NCBI RefSeq assembly: GCF_035953295.1
Contig: NZ_CP108370.1
Coordinates: 7,859,001-7,923,000, forward strand
Reading direction: 5' to 3'
DNA from: Streptomyces sp. NBC_01335
GTDB taxonomy: Bacteria; Actinomycetota; Actinomycetes; Streptomycetales; Streptomycetaceae
Length of the DNA: 64,000 bases
Position 1 is the first letter of the stretch. The number at the start of each line of letters is the position of its first letter. Made by a program: the position numbers and the translations under genes. This document shows positions 44,911-54,103 of the stretch, in pieces. The notes beneath the pieces are model-generated. The model saw only the letters and a list, made by a program, of their open reading frames with translations, was not told the origin of the DNA and searched no databases.

Positions 44911-45918
44911 TCAGGAGCTCAGACGGCCCCTGCGCGCCGCTTGGATGCCCGCCTGGAAACGGGTCTCGGCGCTCAGACTCGCCATCAGGCGGCTGATCCT
45001 GCGACGCACCGTGTGCACATGCAGGTCCAGACGTCTGGCGATGGCCTCGTCCTTCAGCCCGGCGGCCAGCATCGTCAGCAGCTCAGCGTCCTCGTCGGTG
45101 ACCGCGTCCGTGCCACCGGCCCCGATCGGCAGAGCGCGTTCCCAGATCTCCTCGAACAGGGGCACCAGGGCGTTGCTCAGGAGAGAGTCGGTGGCCACCA
45201 CGGCCGCCTGGGAGGGGTCGGCGACATCGTTCGGGGGGAGGAGGGTGACCTGTCGGTCCACGGTGATGAGTTTGGTCGGCAGATCCGGCGCCACGCGTAT
45301 CTCCACCCCCTGCTCCGCCAGTTCGCCCAGACCGCGAGCGCGCCCGGGGAATTCCAGGCCCGTGCGGTCCACCACCACACGCACCCGCACACCACGCCGG
45401 ACGAGATCGCCGACCGCCAGCGGGGTCGGCACACCGTCCGGAGCGCTCCTGGCGTAGGGCGGCCGGTCGAGCAGGCTGACCTCGGTCTGTGCGGAGGTGA
45501 GAAGGGCGGTCACCCTTTCGGATATGGCCTGTTGGCCCCTCACCGTCTCGATGCCCGCGCCCCGGGGCGGCGCCGCCCGGCCCAGCACCTCGGCGGCCAG
45601 GCGGTCGACCGAAGCGGTGAGCACCTCCAGTTCCGAGGAGGCGTCTAGGAGTTGTGCGCGGCGCAGGTGGATCTGGTTGCGGATGGCGGTGGTGGGGTTG
45701 ACCGCGACGGGAAGCAAGCCGTCGGCAGAGCTGGAGCGGACGAATCCGTAGATCTTCAACTGGGTCAAAGACACGTCGAGTCGACGCGACGTCATGTCGA
45801 GGCTCCGGGCGAGCTCCATCCGGTCCTCGTGCTGTGTTGTCCCCAGCAGCACCTCGTAGACGGCGAGTTCGTCGTCTCCGAGGCCCAGGGACCGCCACAG
45901 ATCCCGTGTCTGCTCCAT
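44911..45918 (-). CDS. TrmB-LuxR double-HTH regulator
   Basis: The protein has 335 residues from the ATG at 45918; an in-frame ATG 24 bases upstream is also possible. The architecture matches the previous gene: TrmB-like HTH at about 10-65 (LGLGDDELAVYEVLLGTTQ, LARSLDMTSRRLDVSLTQLKIYGFV), a central domain (SAQTEVSLLDRPPYAR, VRVRVVVDRTGLEFPG, LFEEIWERALPIG), and a C-terminal LuxR-type HTH (DAELLTMLAAGLKDEAIARRLDLHVHTVRRRISRLM). It is divergent from the M4 metalloprotease gene and is its likely regulator. Confidence 0.85.
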   Translation of the reverse strand: MEQTRDLWRSLGLGDDELAVYEVLLGTTQHEDRMELARSLDMTSRRLDVSLTQLKIYGFVRSSSADGLLPVAVNPTTAIRNQIHLRRAQLLDASSELEVLTASVDRLAAEVLGRAAPPRGAGIETVRGQQAISERVTALLTSAQTEVSLLDRPPYARSAPDGVPTPLAVGDLVRRGVRVRVVVDRTGLEFPGRARGLGELAEQGVEIRVAPDLPTKLITVDRQVTLLPPNDVADPSQAAVVATDSLLSNALVPLFEEIWERALPIGAGGTDAVTDEDAELLTMLAAGLKDEAIARRLDLHVHTVRRRISRLMASLSAETRFQAGIQAARRGRLSS

Positions 45919-46095
45919 GCCTTGATCACATCCTGACTTCACCGGCCGCTCGTGAGCGGCCGCCGTGCTTGTCGTGCCGTCCGGCGCGGGGGCAGGCGCG
46001 GGCCGAGGGCTCCGCCACGCGGACCGGCGCCGCAGGGCCCGTAGGCAGAGCCCGGTGCGACGATCCGGGCCGATGCGCGGAGGTGCTCTCCCGGG

Positions 46096-46132
46096 AACGG
46101 CGACGGACCCCGGACGCTAGTCCGTCGCCGTT
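46096..46132. promoter_or_regulatory. 13-bp perfect inverted repeat in the regulator/metalloprotease gap
   Basis: AACGGCGACGGAC (46096-46108) pairs with GTCCGTCGCCGTT (46120-46132) over an 11-nt spacer, about midway in the 409-bp divergent gap. Two smaller repeats, CACATGTG (46210-46217) and ACACA-2-TGTGT (46225-46236), lie nearer the metalloprotease. It could be an operator or a leader hairpin. No gene is apparent in the gap. Confidence 0.5.
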
Positions 46133-46327
46133 ACTCGGGCATTACACGCCAACCCGGTTCCGGAGCAGGCAGGTTGGTTATGCGCCGGTTCGCCCGACAG
46201 CTCCGGCCACACATGTGGGCACGCACACAAGTGTGTACAGGGAACGCATTGTTCATCCTCCGTGCCGGTACTTGCATGGCCGCATCGGAAAGCGGTTCAC
46301 ACACTCGTGCCACTGGAGGGAAACACC

Positions 46328-49195
46328 GTGCGGAGCTCAGTACGCAGGAGAGCGGTCAGACCGACGAGAGCGCCCGGCAGCACAGGCGTCGGCCGGGGCA
46401 CGGCGGCGCTTCTCGCCGCTGCCGGGCTGCTGGTGACCGGCATACCGGCCGCGGCCGCTGCCACCGCCGATGTCCCGGCCGCGGCGAGCGGGGTGACCTC
46501 CGGCGCCGACACCGACACGCCCGCCCTGGTCGCCGGCCTGCACGAGGAGGTCCCTGCCACCGGCAGCGCCGCCGACGCCGCGCGTACCCACCTCAAGGGG
46601 AAGCAGAGCCGCTACCACATAGCGGACACCTCCTCGAAGGACCTGTCGACCGTCAGCACGCAGAGCGAGGGCGGCCGGGAGACCGTACGCCTCCAGCAGA
46701 AGTACCAGGGTGTCCCGGTCCTGGGCGGCGAGTACGTCGTCCGTATGGAGAAGAAGAGCGGCAAGCGTGACGTCACCGGCACCTCGGGGAAGTACTTCAC
46801 CGACCTGAAGCTCGACACCGTCGCCCCCAAGGTCTCGGAGCAGACCGCGATCGACCGTGCCGTCGGCGCCGTCGTCTCGCAGCTGGGCCAGGCACCGCTG
46901 AAGCGCACCGCGGCGGGGGAGGGGCCCGTCAAGGCCGGACTGAGCGGCACCACCGACGGCCTGACGATCCTCCCGCAGGGCACCGGCGTGCTGACCCGGC
47001 ACGTCACCGTCACCGGCGTCAGCCCGGTCGACGGGCAGCCCGTGAAGCAGGAGGTGTACGTCGACGCGCACTCCGGCTTCCCGCTGCTGCAGTACAGCGG
47101 CATCAAGACGTTCGGCGCCACGGGTACCGGCACCGCCGCCACGGGGGCGACCGGCGAGGCACCCGAGGCGTCCACGGCAGCGGCCGACCAGCTCGTCGTC
47201 AAGGGTTCCGCCGTCCGCTACAACGGCGAGAAGACCGAGGTGAACCTGTACAAGGACACCAAGGGCATCTACCAGATGATCGACTACAGCAAGCGGGCCG
47301 CCGACTCCCCGTACGTGGGCCCCATGCTGGCGACCTACGACGCCCGAGGCCGCGAGGTCGCCTCCGCGTCCGGTGCCTGGCCCACCGGGATCAAGACCTT
47401 CCAGTCGACGACCCCCGAGCTCGGCGAGGACTTCACCAACTCCGGTGCGGTGGACGCCCACTGGGCGGCGGGCAAGGTCTACGACTACTACAAGAACCAC
47501 TTCGGCCGGGACAGCCTCGACGGCAAGGACGGCTTCATCTACTCCCTGGTCGGCGTCGTCGCGAACGGCCAGCCGTACAACAACGCCTTCTGGGACGGCA
47601 CCAAGATGGTGTACGGCCAGGGAGGCGGCGACTACCGCACCTTCTCCGCGGACACCGACGTCGTCGGCCACGAGATGACCCACGGCGTCGTCGAGAACAC
47701 CGCGAACCTCGTCTACGCGGGCCAGTCCGGCGCCATGAACGAGGCCCTCGCCGACTACTTCGGCAACGCCATCGACCTGGAGGCGAACAACGTCTCCATG
47801 GACGACCCGGACGCCGGCCTCCTGGGCGAGGACCTCTGCACCACGCTCGGCCCGCGCGAGTGCGCCCTGCGTGACCTCAACGACGGCGCCACCACCTCGA
47901 AGGACTTCGTCGGCGTCACCTACCGCGGTGACAACGGCGGCGTGCACCTCAACTCCACCATCTTCTCCGGCGCCCTGTGGGACATGCGCCAGGACCTCGG
48001 CGGCGACCTCGCCGACAAGATCGTCTACCGCGCGCTGTCCGCGTACATGACGCCGCTCGACGGCTTCACCGAGGGCCGCGCCGCGGTCATCGCCGCCGCG
48101 CAGGAACTGGGTGTCACCAAGGCCCAGCTGAAGATCGTCAAGCGGTCCTTCGACGCGCACGGCATCGTGCCGGGCTGGGAGAAGGCGCTCGGTGTCGACA
48201 CCGACACGATCCTGTCCAAGGTCAACGTCTACAACACGGGCGTCGGCGCCGGCGGCGGCAAGTACGCCGTCTCCCGCTCCAACGAGGACGGCAGCGAGCC
48301 GTACTCGGTGTGGGTGGGCAACACCTCAGGCCAGGGCACTCCGCAGCTGATGAGCGCCAACAACGGCGACTACAACGTCTACGCGGACACCGACGGCAAG
48401 ACGGTGGTCTGGGCCGACTACAGCAGCAGCGGCATCAAGATCATGGCGCGGCCGGTCAAGGGCGGCGTCGCGAAGATGGTCGACGCCATCGGCAGCGACG
48501 TCTCCGGGCTCGTCGTGGACGGCGACTACGTCGCCTACACCGCGTTCAACCCGCAGTTCGGTGTCACGAACGTCCGGTACGTCAACATGAAGACCGGAGC
48601 GGCCGCCCTGGTCGACGGTGGCCGCCCCTACAACGTCTCGGGGCTGCCCTCCGTCGGGGACGGCAAGATCGCCTACGCGAGACTGGCCCCCGACGCGTAC
48701 GGCAACTTCACGCTCGGTGTCGAGGTCCTCGACACGGCGACCGGCGCCAAGACGGAGATGCCCGTCGCCGACAGCGCCAACACGGTGAGCATCGGCCAGA
48801 CGGCCATCACCGACGACGGCGTCTACTGGATCGAGGACAACGACGCCACCGACACCGGACAGGCCGCGGTGCGCCGCGCGGACCTCGACGGCTCGAACCC
48901 CGTCACCATCACCCCCGAAAGCGGCGACGACTCCCTGTACGCGTACACGCTGACCGCCTCGGACGACGCGGTCACCGTCACCACGCTGCCGCCGGCCACC
49001 ACGTGGGCCAACGACACGCTGCCGAAGCTGTACCAGGCGGCCCCGGACGGCAAGGGCGGCGTGCAGCGCGTCTCCTGCAACCGCGGCGACCAGGCCTACG
49101 CCATCGCCGACGAGGGGCAGCGCGTCCTGTGGCTGGACGGCACCACCGGCTACACGAACCTCGTGAAGCGGGACCGTCCGGCGGGATCCTGCTGA
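46328..49195 (+). CDS. Secreted M4 (thermolysin-like) metalloprotease with C-terminal propeller-like region
   Basis: The protein has 955 residues from the GTG at 46328, which has GGAGGG seven bases upstream. A signal peptide (about 1-45) is followed by FTP and PepSY-type propeptides (YHIADTSSKDLSTVSTQSE, VRLQQKYQGVPVLGGEYVV). The peptidase M4 core carries the zinc ligands His448 and His452 with catalytic Glu449 in GHEMTHGV, and the third ligand Glu472 in NEALADYFG, 24 residues on, as in thermolysin. The catalytic His is in the GVHLNSTI region. The last 300 or so residues repeat TolB/propeller-like blades (NVYADTDGKTVVWADYSS, GLVVDGDYVAYTAFN, TDDGVYWIEDND), which ordinary M4 enzymes lack. Confidence 0.92.
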   Translation: MRSSVRRRAVRPTRAPGSTGVGRGTAALLAAAGLLVTGIPAAAAATADVPAAASGVTSGADTDTPALVAGLHEEVPATGSAADAARTHLKGKQSRYHIADTSSKDLSTVSTQSEGGRETVRLQQKYQGVPVLGGEYVVRMEKKSGKRDVTGTSGKYFTDLKLDTVAPKVSEQTAIDRAVGAVVSQLGQAPLKRTAAGEGPVKAGLSGTTDGLTILPQGTGVLTRHVTVTGVSPVDGQPVKQEVYVDAHSGFPLLQYSGIKTFGATGTGTAATGATGEAPEASTAAADQLVVKGSAVRYNGEKTEVNLYKDTKGIYQMIDYSKRAADSPYVGPMLATYDARGREVASASGAWPTGIKTFQSTTPELGEDFTNSGAVDAHWAAGKVYDYYKNHFGRDSLDGKDGFIYSLVGVVANGQPYNNAFWDGTKMVYGQGGGDYRTFSADTDVVGHEMTHGVVENTANLVYAGQSGAMNEALADYFGNAIDLEANNVSMDDPDAGLLGEDLCTTLGPRECALRDLNDGATTSKDFVGVTYRGDNGGVHLNSTIFSGALWDMRQDLGGDLADKIVYRALSAYMTPLDGFTEGRAAVIAAAQELGVTKAQLKIVKRSFDAHGIVPGWEKALGVDTDTILSKVNVYNTGVGAGGGKYAVSRSNEDGSEPYSVWVGNTSGQGTPQLMSANNGDYNVYADTDGKTVVWADYSSSGIKIMARPVKGGVAKMVDAIGSDVSGLVVDGDYVAYTAFNPQFGVTNVRYVNMKTGAAALVDGGRPYNVSGLPSVGDGKIAYARLAPDAYGNFTLGVEVLDTATGAKTEMPVADSANTVSIGQTAITDDGVYWIEDNDATDTGQAAVRRADLDGSNPVTITPESGDDSLYAYTLTASDDAVTVTTLPPATTWANDTLPKLYQAAPDGKGGVQRVSCNRGDQAYAIADEGQRVLWLDGTTGYTNLVKRDRPAGSC

Positions 49196-49210
49196 CCAGG
49201 ACCCACTGAC

Positions 49211-49251
49211 CGCACGACGGCCGGACCCGAGGGGGGTCCGGCCGTCGTGCG
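49211..49251. terminator. Bidirectional hairpin terminator
   Basis: A perfect 17-bp stem (CGCACGACGGCCGGACC, 49211-49227 with 49235-49251) with a 7-nt loop separates the convergent M4 and DUF917 genes. Confidence 0.9.
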
Positions 49252-49294
49252 TGCCGGGGAGCCGCGCAGGAGAGATCCCGTGCGGCCGCTCGGC

Positions 49295-50359
49295 TCAGGC
49301 GTCGGCGAGCACCCGCGCCTCCGGGGCGAACGCGACGCCGAGCAGCGACTCCACCGGTGCGTACACCTCGGGCATGTACATCGTCGTGGAGAGGAGCAGG
49401 TTCGCGGCCGGGGCCACCAGGACGCTGACCTGCTCGCCGACCGCGACGTCGGCGGAGGCGAGCGGCTGCCCCGCCTCGTCGAACGTGGTGATCAGGTCCG
49501 GGAAGGAGGCCCGGCGGTCGCCGGCCAGGTCGAGCGCCATGTACTCGTTGACGAAGTGCAGCGTGGTGCCGTCGGCGTCGTCGAGGACGGCGACCCCGAC
49601 GTCCAGGCCCTCACGCTGCTCGCAGCGGTACTCGCGCACACGGCCCTTCGCGACGATCTCGCCGCCGAGGTGCTGCGCGGCGCCGACCGGGCCGTCCGCC
49701 AGGAAACGGTGACCGAGCTCGATGGCGAAGCCGATGGCGCCGGGAGCGCCGTTCTTCACCGCGTAGCCGATGCCGACCGGGTTGCGGGCGACGCCCACCC
49801 AGCCGCCCGCCTCGACGGAGGCGCGCCGGACCACGTTCGAGGTGGCCTCCAGACGTCCGGAGACAGCGCCCTCGACATAGGCGTACGGCTTGCCGCCCGC
49901 GTACCCCTGGCTGGAGCGGTAGTCGTCCATCAGGTGCAGGCCCATCGCGCCCATCACGCTCGACGGGTGGGCACGGCCGTTGCAGGCCAGGTCGATGACG
50001 GGCAGGCCGGTCATCGCCGAGTGGAACCAGCCGTTGATCGTGGTCTCGGCGCCGTTCTCGTTGGTGTGGATCGCGACGAGCTCGCCCGGCAGGTCGCGGC
50101 GGAGCAGCTCCAGCGCGCGCAGCAGGTGGGTCGGCAGCACCTGCGGGTCGGGCGCGGCGGGGGCGCCGACGAGGGCGACGGTCGCGGTCAGGTCCTCGGC
50201 CCGGAACTCGTCGGCGGTCCACAGCTCGGGCGTGCCCACCTGGAGGGCCAGCTCGGCGGTGCGCAGGCCCCGCTCGACGAACCCGCCGCCGCCTCCGCCC
50301 AGTACGGCACCGCCGTACACGGCCGCGCGGATGTCGTCGTGGGTCAGCTGTCGCTTCAC
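49295..50359 (-). CDS. DUF917-family protein
   Basis: The protein has 354 residues, the normal DUF917 length. Recognisable stretches are DIRAAVYGGAVLGGGGGGFVERG at the N-terminus, LVAIHTNENGAETTINGW, LPVIDLACNGRAHPSSVMGAMGLH and TTLHFVNEYMALD. The family often lies beside hydantoinase or oligopeptide-transport genes and is presumed to be a metabolic enzyme; no reaction is assigned. It is 56 bp downstream of the OPT transporter gene on the same strand, so it belongs to that operon and probably handles the imported compound. Confidence 0.85.
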   Translation of the reverse strand: MKRQLTHDDIRAAVYGGAVLGGGGGGFVERGLRTAELALQVGTPELWTADEFRAEDLTATVALVGAPAAPDPQVLPTHLLRALELLRRDLPGELVAIHTNENGAETTINGWFHSAMTGLPVIDLACNGRAHPSSVMGAMGLHLMDDYRSSQGYAGGKPYAYVEGAVSGRLEATSNVVRRASVEAGGWVGVARNPVGIGYAVKNGAPGAIGFAIELGHRFLADGPVGAAQHLGGEIVAKGRVREYRCEQREGLDVGVAVLDDADGTTLHFVNEYMALDLAGDRRASFPDLITTFDEAGQPLASADVAVGEQVSVLVAPAANLLLSTTMYMPEVYAPVESLLGVAFAPEARVLADA

Positions 50360-50415
50360 GGGGTCTCCCAGGGTGGTTCTGTGCGGTACGTACGAAAGGA
50401 CGAGTGGGTGTCCGG

Positions 50416-52092
50416 TTACTTGGCGGCCTTGAACAGGCCGTTGCCGAACGAGTAGAGGGCGTCACCTGCGATGGCTCCGCCGGCGAAGACGTCGAGGTCC
50501 TCCTTGGCCTTCGGCCCGAGCACGCGCGGGGCGAGGATCCGGACCGCGATGCCGGCGGCGACCATCCAGCCGGCCATCGGCGTGGTGATCAGGAGGCCCG
50601 TCGCGAGCAGGATGCCGAGCTGGCGCTTGGACCCGCCGACGAGCTGCACGAGCGCGCCGGGGATCGCCCACAGGGCGAGGTGCTTGGCGGTCTCCACCGA
50701 CGGGCCCGCCTTGATCGCCGCGACGTACGCGGCGTCGATCGGGGCGGTCTGCCCGTTGTCGAAGAACATCCGGTAGGAGACGACGACGACCACGATGGCG
50801 ACGCCGAAGCCGATCATCGCGGCGATCAGCTGCTGGCGGCGGCCCTCCAGCTCGAAGGCCGGGTCGGCGTTCTCACCGCGCAGCAGGTGGCCCGCCTTGA
50901 GGTCGTACCCCATGTCGGCGAAGGCCGGACCGGTCGCGGCGGTGAAGCCGGACAGAACGACGAGCGCCTCGGGCGGGAAGCCGATGAGGATGCCCAGCAG
51001 CAGCGTGATCAGGGCGATCGCGAAGGCGGGGAACCAGCCGGAGTGCATGGAGGCGATTCCGACGAGCAGTTCGTGCAGGAACGCGGCGACCGTGGCGTAG
51101 AAGAGGAAGCCGATCAGCATGCCCGGGCTCATGTGCGTGGCGGCACCCGTGCCGAACGCCAGCAGGACGGAGATCACCAGGTAGGCGCCGAAGCCCAGGC
51201 GCATCGAGCGGCCCAGGCGCTTCGCGCCGTCCGTGGTGTCCTCCGGAGCGTCGGCCGTCGCGGCCGCGCGGGCGGTCCGGGACTCGTCCGCCGCGCTCCG
51301 GCGGGTCTTGACGATGGTGCGGCCGACCTGGACCAGGGCGACCAGACCGGCGCCGATCATCATCCCGTGCGGCAGATACATCGCGTTGAGGTCGAGGCCG
51401 AACAGCGGGTCGGCGTACTGGGTGAACAGCAGGCCGACACCGAAGGCGGCCATGGCGCCGAACCCGCCGATGAGCGCCACGCCGAAGGCCGACATGGGCA
51501 GCGCGAACGCGGCTCCGACCATCCCGGTGAGCAGCCCGAGGCCGAGCACCTTGGCGCGACGGCCGCCCTCGTCGCCCGCCTTGATGGCCTCGGCGGCGGC
51601 GATCCCGGGCGGCCAGGGGTTCTTGGCGGGGAAGGCGGGGGTGTCGTACATGCGGTAGAGCAGCCAGGCGTCGACCAGCATCGCGGCGGAGACCCCGATC
51701 AGCATCGGGACGATCATGTTGTCCATCCCGAAGAGGAACGGGATCCCGATCGGCAGGAAGAGGCTGTTCGCGGCGCCGAAGGTGGCCGAGGAGATGCTGG
51801 TCTGTGCCAGGTTCTGGGCGTGCACCGAGCGGAACCCACGGAACCAGACGAGCGGCACCCGGGCGAGCGTCATCGCGGCCAGCGCCCCGATCAGCGAGGT
51901 GCTGGGGGTGACGCCGAGCGTGGCGAGCAGCTGCACGCCCACGACGGCGCCGAACACGCTGAGCACCACGGTGAGGATCAGGTTGCCGGGCGCGAGGGCG
52001 CGCGGATGGCGTCGGGTCTCGCCGGCGCTGGGCGCATCACCCGAGGTGTGCGAAGTGTCCGTGACGGCCTGGGGAGCGGCGTCGGTACTCAT
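50416..52092 (-). CDS. OPT-family oligopeptide/metal-chelate transporter
   Basis: The protein has 558 residues and about 14-16 hydrophobic segments. It carries sequences typical of bacterial OPT transporters: FRSVHAQNLAQTSISSATFGAANSL, PFLFGMDNMIVPMLIGV, KNPWPPGIAAAEAIKAGDEGG, LFGLDLNAMYLPHGMMIGAGL and LGPKAKEDLDVFAGGAIAGDAL near the C-terminus. It should import small peptides or peptide-like compounds with protons. GGGAGA precedes the ATG at 52092; the longer frame upstream covers the operator and is not coding. A perfect inverted repeat lies 50 bp upstream, shared with the AroM gene. Confidence 0.9.
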   Translation of the reverse strand: MSTDAAPQAVTDTSHTSGDAPSAGETRRHPRALAPGNLILTVVLSVFGAVVGVQLLATLGVTPSTSLIGALAAMTLARVPLVWFRGFRSVHAQNLAQTSISSATFGAANSLFLPIGIPFLFGMDNMIVPMLIGVSAAMLVDAWLLYRMYDTPAFPAKNPWPPGIAAAEAIKAGDEGGRRAKVLGLGLLTGMVGAAFALPMSAFGVALIGGFGAMAAFGVGLLFTQYADPLFGLDLNAMYLPHGMMIGAGLVALVQVGRTIVKTRRSAADESRTARAAATADAPEDTTDGAKRLGRSMRLGFGAYLVISVLLAFGTGAATHMSPGMLIGFLFYATVAAFLHELLVGIASMHSGWFPAFAIALITLLLGILIGFPPEALVVLSGFTAATGPAFADMGYDLKAGHLLRGENADPAFELEGRRQQLIAAMIGFGVAIVVVVVSYRMFFDNGQTAPIDAAYVAAIKAGPSVETAKHLALWAIPGALVQLVGGSKRQLGILLATGLLITTPMAGWMVAAGIAVRILAPRVLGPKAKEDLDVFAGGAIAGDALYSFGNGLFKAAK

Positions 52093-52141
52093 GGTTCTCC
52101 CGTGCTCCTGATCGGGCGGCGGACTGTTTCGGCCACCGAAA

Positions 52142-52160
52142 GGTTCCATAATCTGGAACC
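52142..52160. promoter_or_regulatory. Inverted-repeat operator, OPT/IclR promoter
   Basis: GGTTCCA-TAATC-TGGAACC is a perfect 7-bp inverted repeat between the divergent OPT and IclR genes. Its core TCCATAATCyGGAAC is found again, in inverse orientation, before the AroM gene. Confidence 0.75.
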
Positions 52161-52343
52161 AGGTCTTAATATGTAGATCTCTGGATCATCCATACGGCGC
52201 AGTCAGCCGTCAAGGGAGCAGCCGGATTTCTCGACATGCGGGCAGTCCGCGACAGCGGACGAGGGGCGGTCACGAGTGCGGTCCGGCGCCCCTTACGATC
52301 GGACGACACGACTCGGGGGAGCTCGGGGGAGGCGGAAAAACCG

Positions 52344-53126
52344 GTGAGCACACTCGCCAACGCGCGCGACGTCCTGCGCCTGATGGCGCGCCTGCAGCGC
52401 GACCTGACCGTGACGGATGTCGCAGGGGCGCTGGACCTGCCCAAGAGCTCGGTGTCGAGGACGCTGAGCATGATGGCCGAGTACGGCTTCCTCGACCGCG
52501 ACCCGATGAGCCGCGCCTACCGCCCCGGTGAGCTCGTCATGGAGGCCTCCTACCACTTCCGGGTCTCGCGCAGCACCGCCTCCCTCCTGGAGGAGGAGCT
52601 GGCCAGGCTGGTCGCCGACATCGGATACACCGGGTACGTCGACGTGCTCGACGGCGCCGAGTCGCTCGTACTCCACATGCGGATCGGTACGGTCGGCGCC
52701 CTCCAGGCGTACACGCCGGCGGGTACCAGGGCGCCCGCCTACGCCAGCTCCATGGGCCGCGCCCTGCTCTCCCGCCTCGACGACGCGCGGGTGCTCCGGC
52801 TCCTGGACCCCCGCCTCGAACAGAGCACGGGCACCGCCCCCCGTACCCCCGGTGAGCTGGTCTCCTGTCTGGCCCGCGTGCGTGCCGACGGCTGGGAGTC
52901 CTCGCGCGGCGAGTACGTGCCCAACGTCGCCGGGATCTCCGCCGCCGTCCTCGACGGCGACACGGGCCAGGTCTTCGGCATAGGGATCGCGCTGCCCGCC
53001 CCCGAACTGCGCGACGAGAACGAGGCGCGCTTCGGCCGGGCCGTACGGGACGCCGCCCTGCGCGTCGGCAAGCGCATCGGCGACCCGTACTGGCTGCGCT
53101 ACGCGGAGAGCGGCGCCACCCGCTGA
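52344..53126 (+). CDS. IclR-family regulator
   Basis: The protein has 260 residues from the GTG at 52344, preceded by GGGGGAGG; an ATG at 52236 would add 36 poorly conserved residues and lacks a ribosome site. The N-terminal winged HTH (LANARDVLRLMARLQRDLTVTDVAGALDLPKSSVSRTLSMMAEYGFL) is followed by an IclR effector domain (YVDVLDGAESLVLHMRIG, YASSMGRALLSRLDD, GEYVPNVAGISAAVLDG, FGIGIALPAPEL). It is divergent from the OPT operon and convergent with AroM. Both neighbours carry the same operator, so it likely controls all three. Confidence 0.9.
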   Translation: MSTLANARDVLRLMARLQRDLTVTDVAGALDLPKSSVSRTLSMMAEYGFLDRDPMSRAYRPGELVMEASYHFRVSRSTASLLEEELARLVADIGYTGYVDVLDGAESLVLHMRIGTVGALQAYTPAGTRAPAYASSMGRALLSRLDDARVLRLLDPRLEQSTGTAPRTPGELVSCLARVRADGWESSRGEYVPNVAGISAAVLDGDTGQVFGIGIALPAPELRDENEARFGRAVRDAALRVGKRIGDPYWLRYAESGATR

Positions 53127-53139
53127 GCGGGAGTGCCGG

Positions 53140-53820
53140 TCAGCTCAGCAGCGGTCCGAGGGCCGCACCCACCACCGCACCCGGTGTGAGGACCGGCACC
53201 GTGACCCCGGCCGCACGGAGCGCCCGGTGGTGCCGGTCCCCGTAGCCCATGCAGTCGAGCATCAGCGCGCTCGCGCCCGCTTCCAGGTGGGCGAGAGCCG
53301 CCGAGCGCAGCGCCGAAATGTCGTCGGCGTACGGCGAGGCCGTGGCGAACAGCGGCGCCGGAGTGACGGCCCGCCACTTCTCGCGGGCCTCGGGCACCTG
53401 CTCGGGCAGCGGCACGACCATCCCGACCTGACTGCCCCGCAGTACCGTGGACACGTACCCCGTCACCAGCGCGTCCGGCTCGACGAGCCGCGCCCGGCGG
53501 GTCCGGAGACCGGGGAACACGCCGGTGCACAACAGCACCACGACATCGGCGCCCTCCGTCTCCACCTGGTCCACGCGGGTCTGCAGACCCGTCCCGACGG
53601 CCGCGGCGTCCAGCGTCACCGGGCCACCGTCGGCCAGCCTGCTCAGCAGCGTCGCCCCGCCGTCCACCGGCGCGAAGCGCGCTTCGACGTCCGCCCGGGT
53701 CAGGCCGTCGAGCACTCCGGCGTGCCGCACCCGCGTCGCCGGCGGCAGATGCGCCTCGATGGCGCCGGACAGGTCCGGGCGTGGTGCCTGACCGATGGTG
53801 AGGAACGTCAAGGTGCGCAT
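53140..53820 (-). CDS. AroM-family protein
   Basis: The protein has 226 residues. It matches AroM proteins: TFLTIGQAPRPDLSGAIEAHL at the N-terminus, VRHAGVLDGLTRADVEARFAP, DVVVLLCTGVFPGL, GMVVPLPEQV and LMLDCMGYGDRHHRALRAAG. The fold resembles Asp/Glu racemases, with cysteines in LLCTG and LDCMG where those enzymes have their catalytic pair, but no activity is established. GAGG precedes the ATG. An inverted copy of the IclR-type operator core lies 21 bp upstream. With DUF917 and the OPT importer it forms a functional set, perhaps for a modified amino acid or peptide. Confidence 0.85.
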   Translation of the reverse strand: MRTLTFLTIGQAPRPDLSGAIEAHLPPATRVRHAGVLDGLTRADVEARFAPVDGGATLLSRLADGGPVTLDAAAVGTGLQTRVDQVETEGADVVVLLCTGVFPGLRTRRARLVEPDALVTGYVSTVLRGSQVGMVVPLPEQVPEAREKWRAVTPAPLFATASPYADDISALRSAALAHLEAGASALMLDCMGYGDRHHRALRAAGVTVPVLTPGAVVGAALGPLLS

Positions 53821-53840
53821 GATGCCTCGTTCTCCCGGGA

Positions 53841-53856
53841 GTTCCGGATTATGGAC
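53841..53856. promoter_or_regulatory. Second operator copy, AroM promoter
   Basis: On the complement GTCCATAATCCGGAAC matches the OPT/IclR repeat at 14 of 17 aligned positions. The rest of the gap 53857-54103 shows nothing recognisable. Confidence 0.65.
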
Positions 53857-54103
53857 ATGGGTTCCGGAAAACGTTAGCCGCATGCGGTGGTGTGCGGTAG
53901 GCCCGATCCGGAGAGAACCGTTTTCTTGCCGGTCACCGCGACGAGGACCGTTCACGTGCCGGGCACCAGGTCCGCCCGGCCCGGGGTGCGTGTCCGGTTC
54001 GCCGGGCGTCGGATGTCTGCGGCGTTCCTCGGGGCACTGCGAGAATTCGCGGTGACGCCGTCCGCGCTCCGCCGGACGGGCTGACCGGAAGGCGCACCCG
54101 AAC

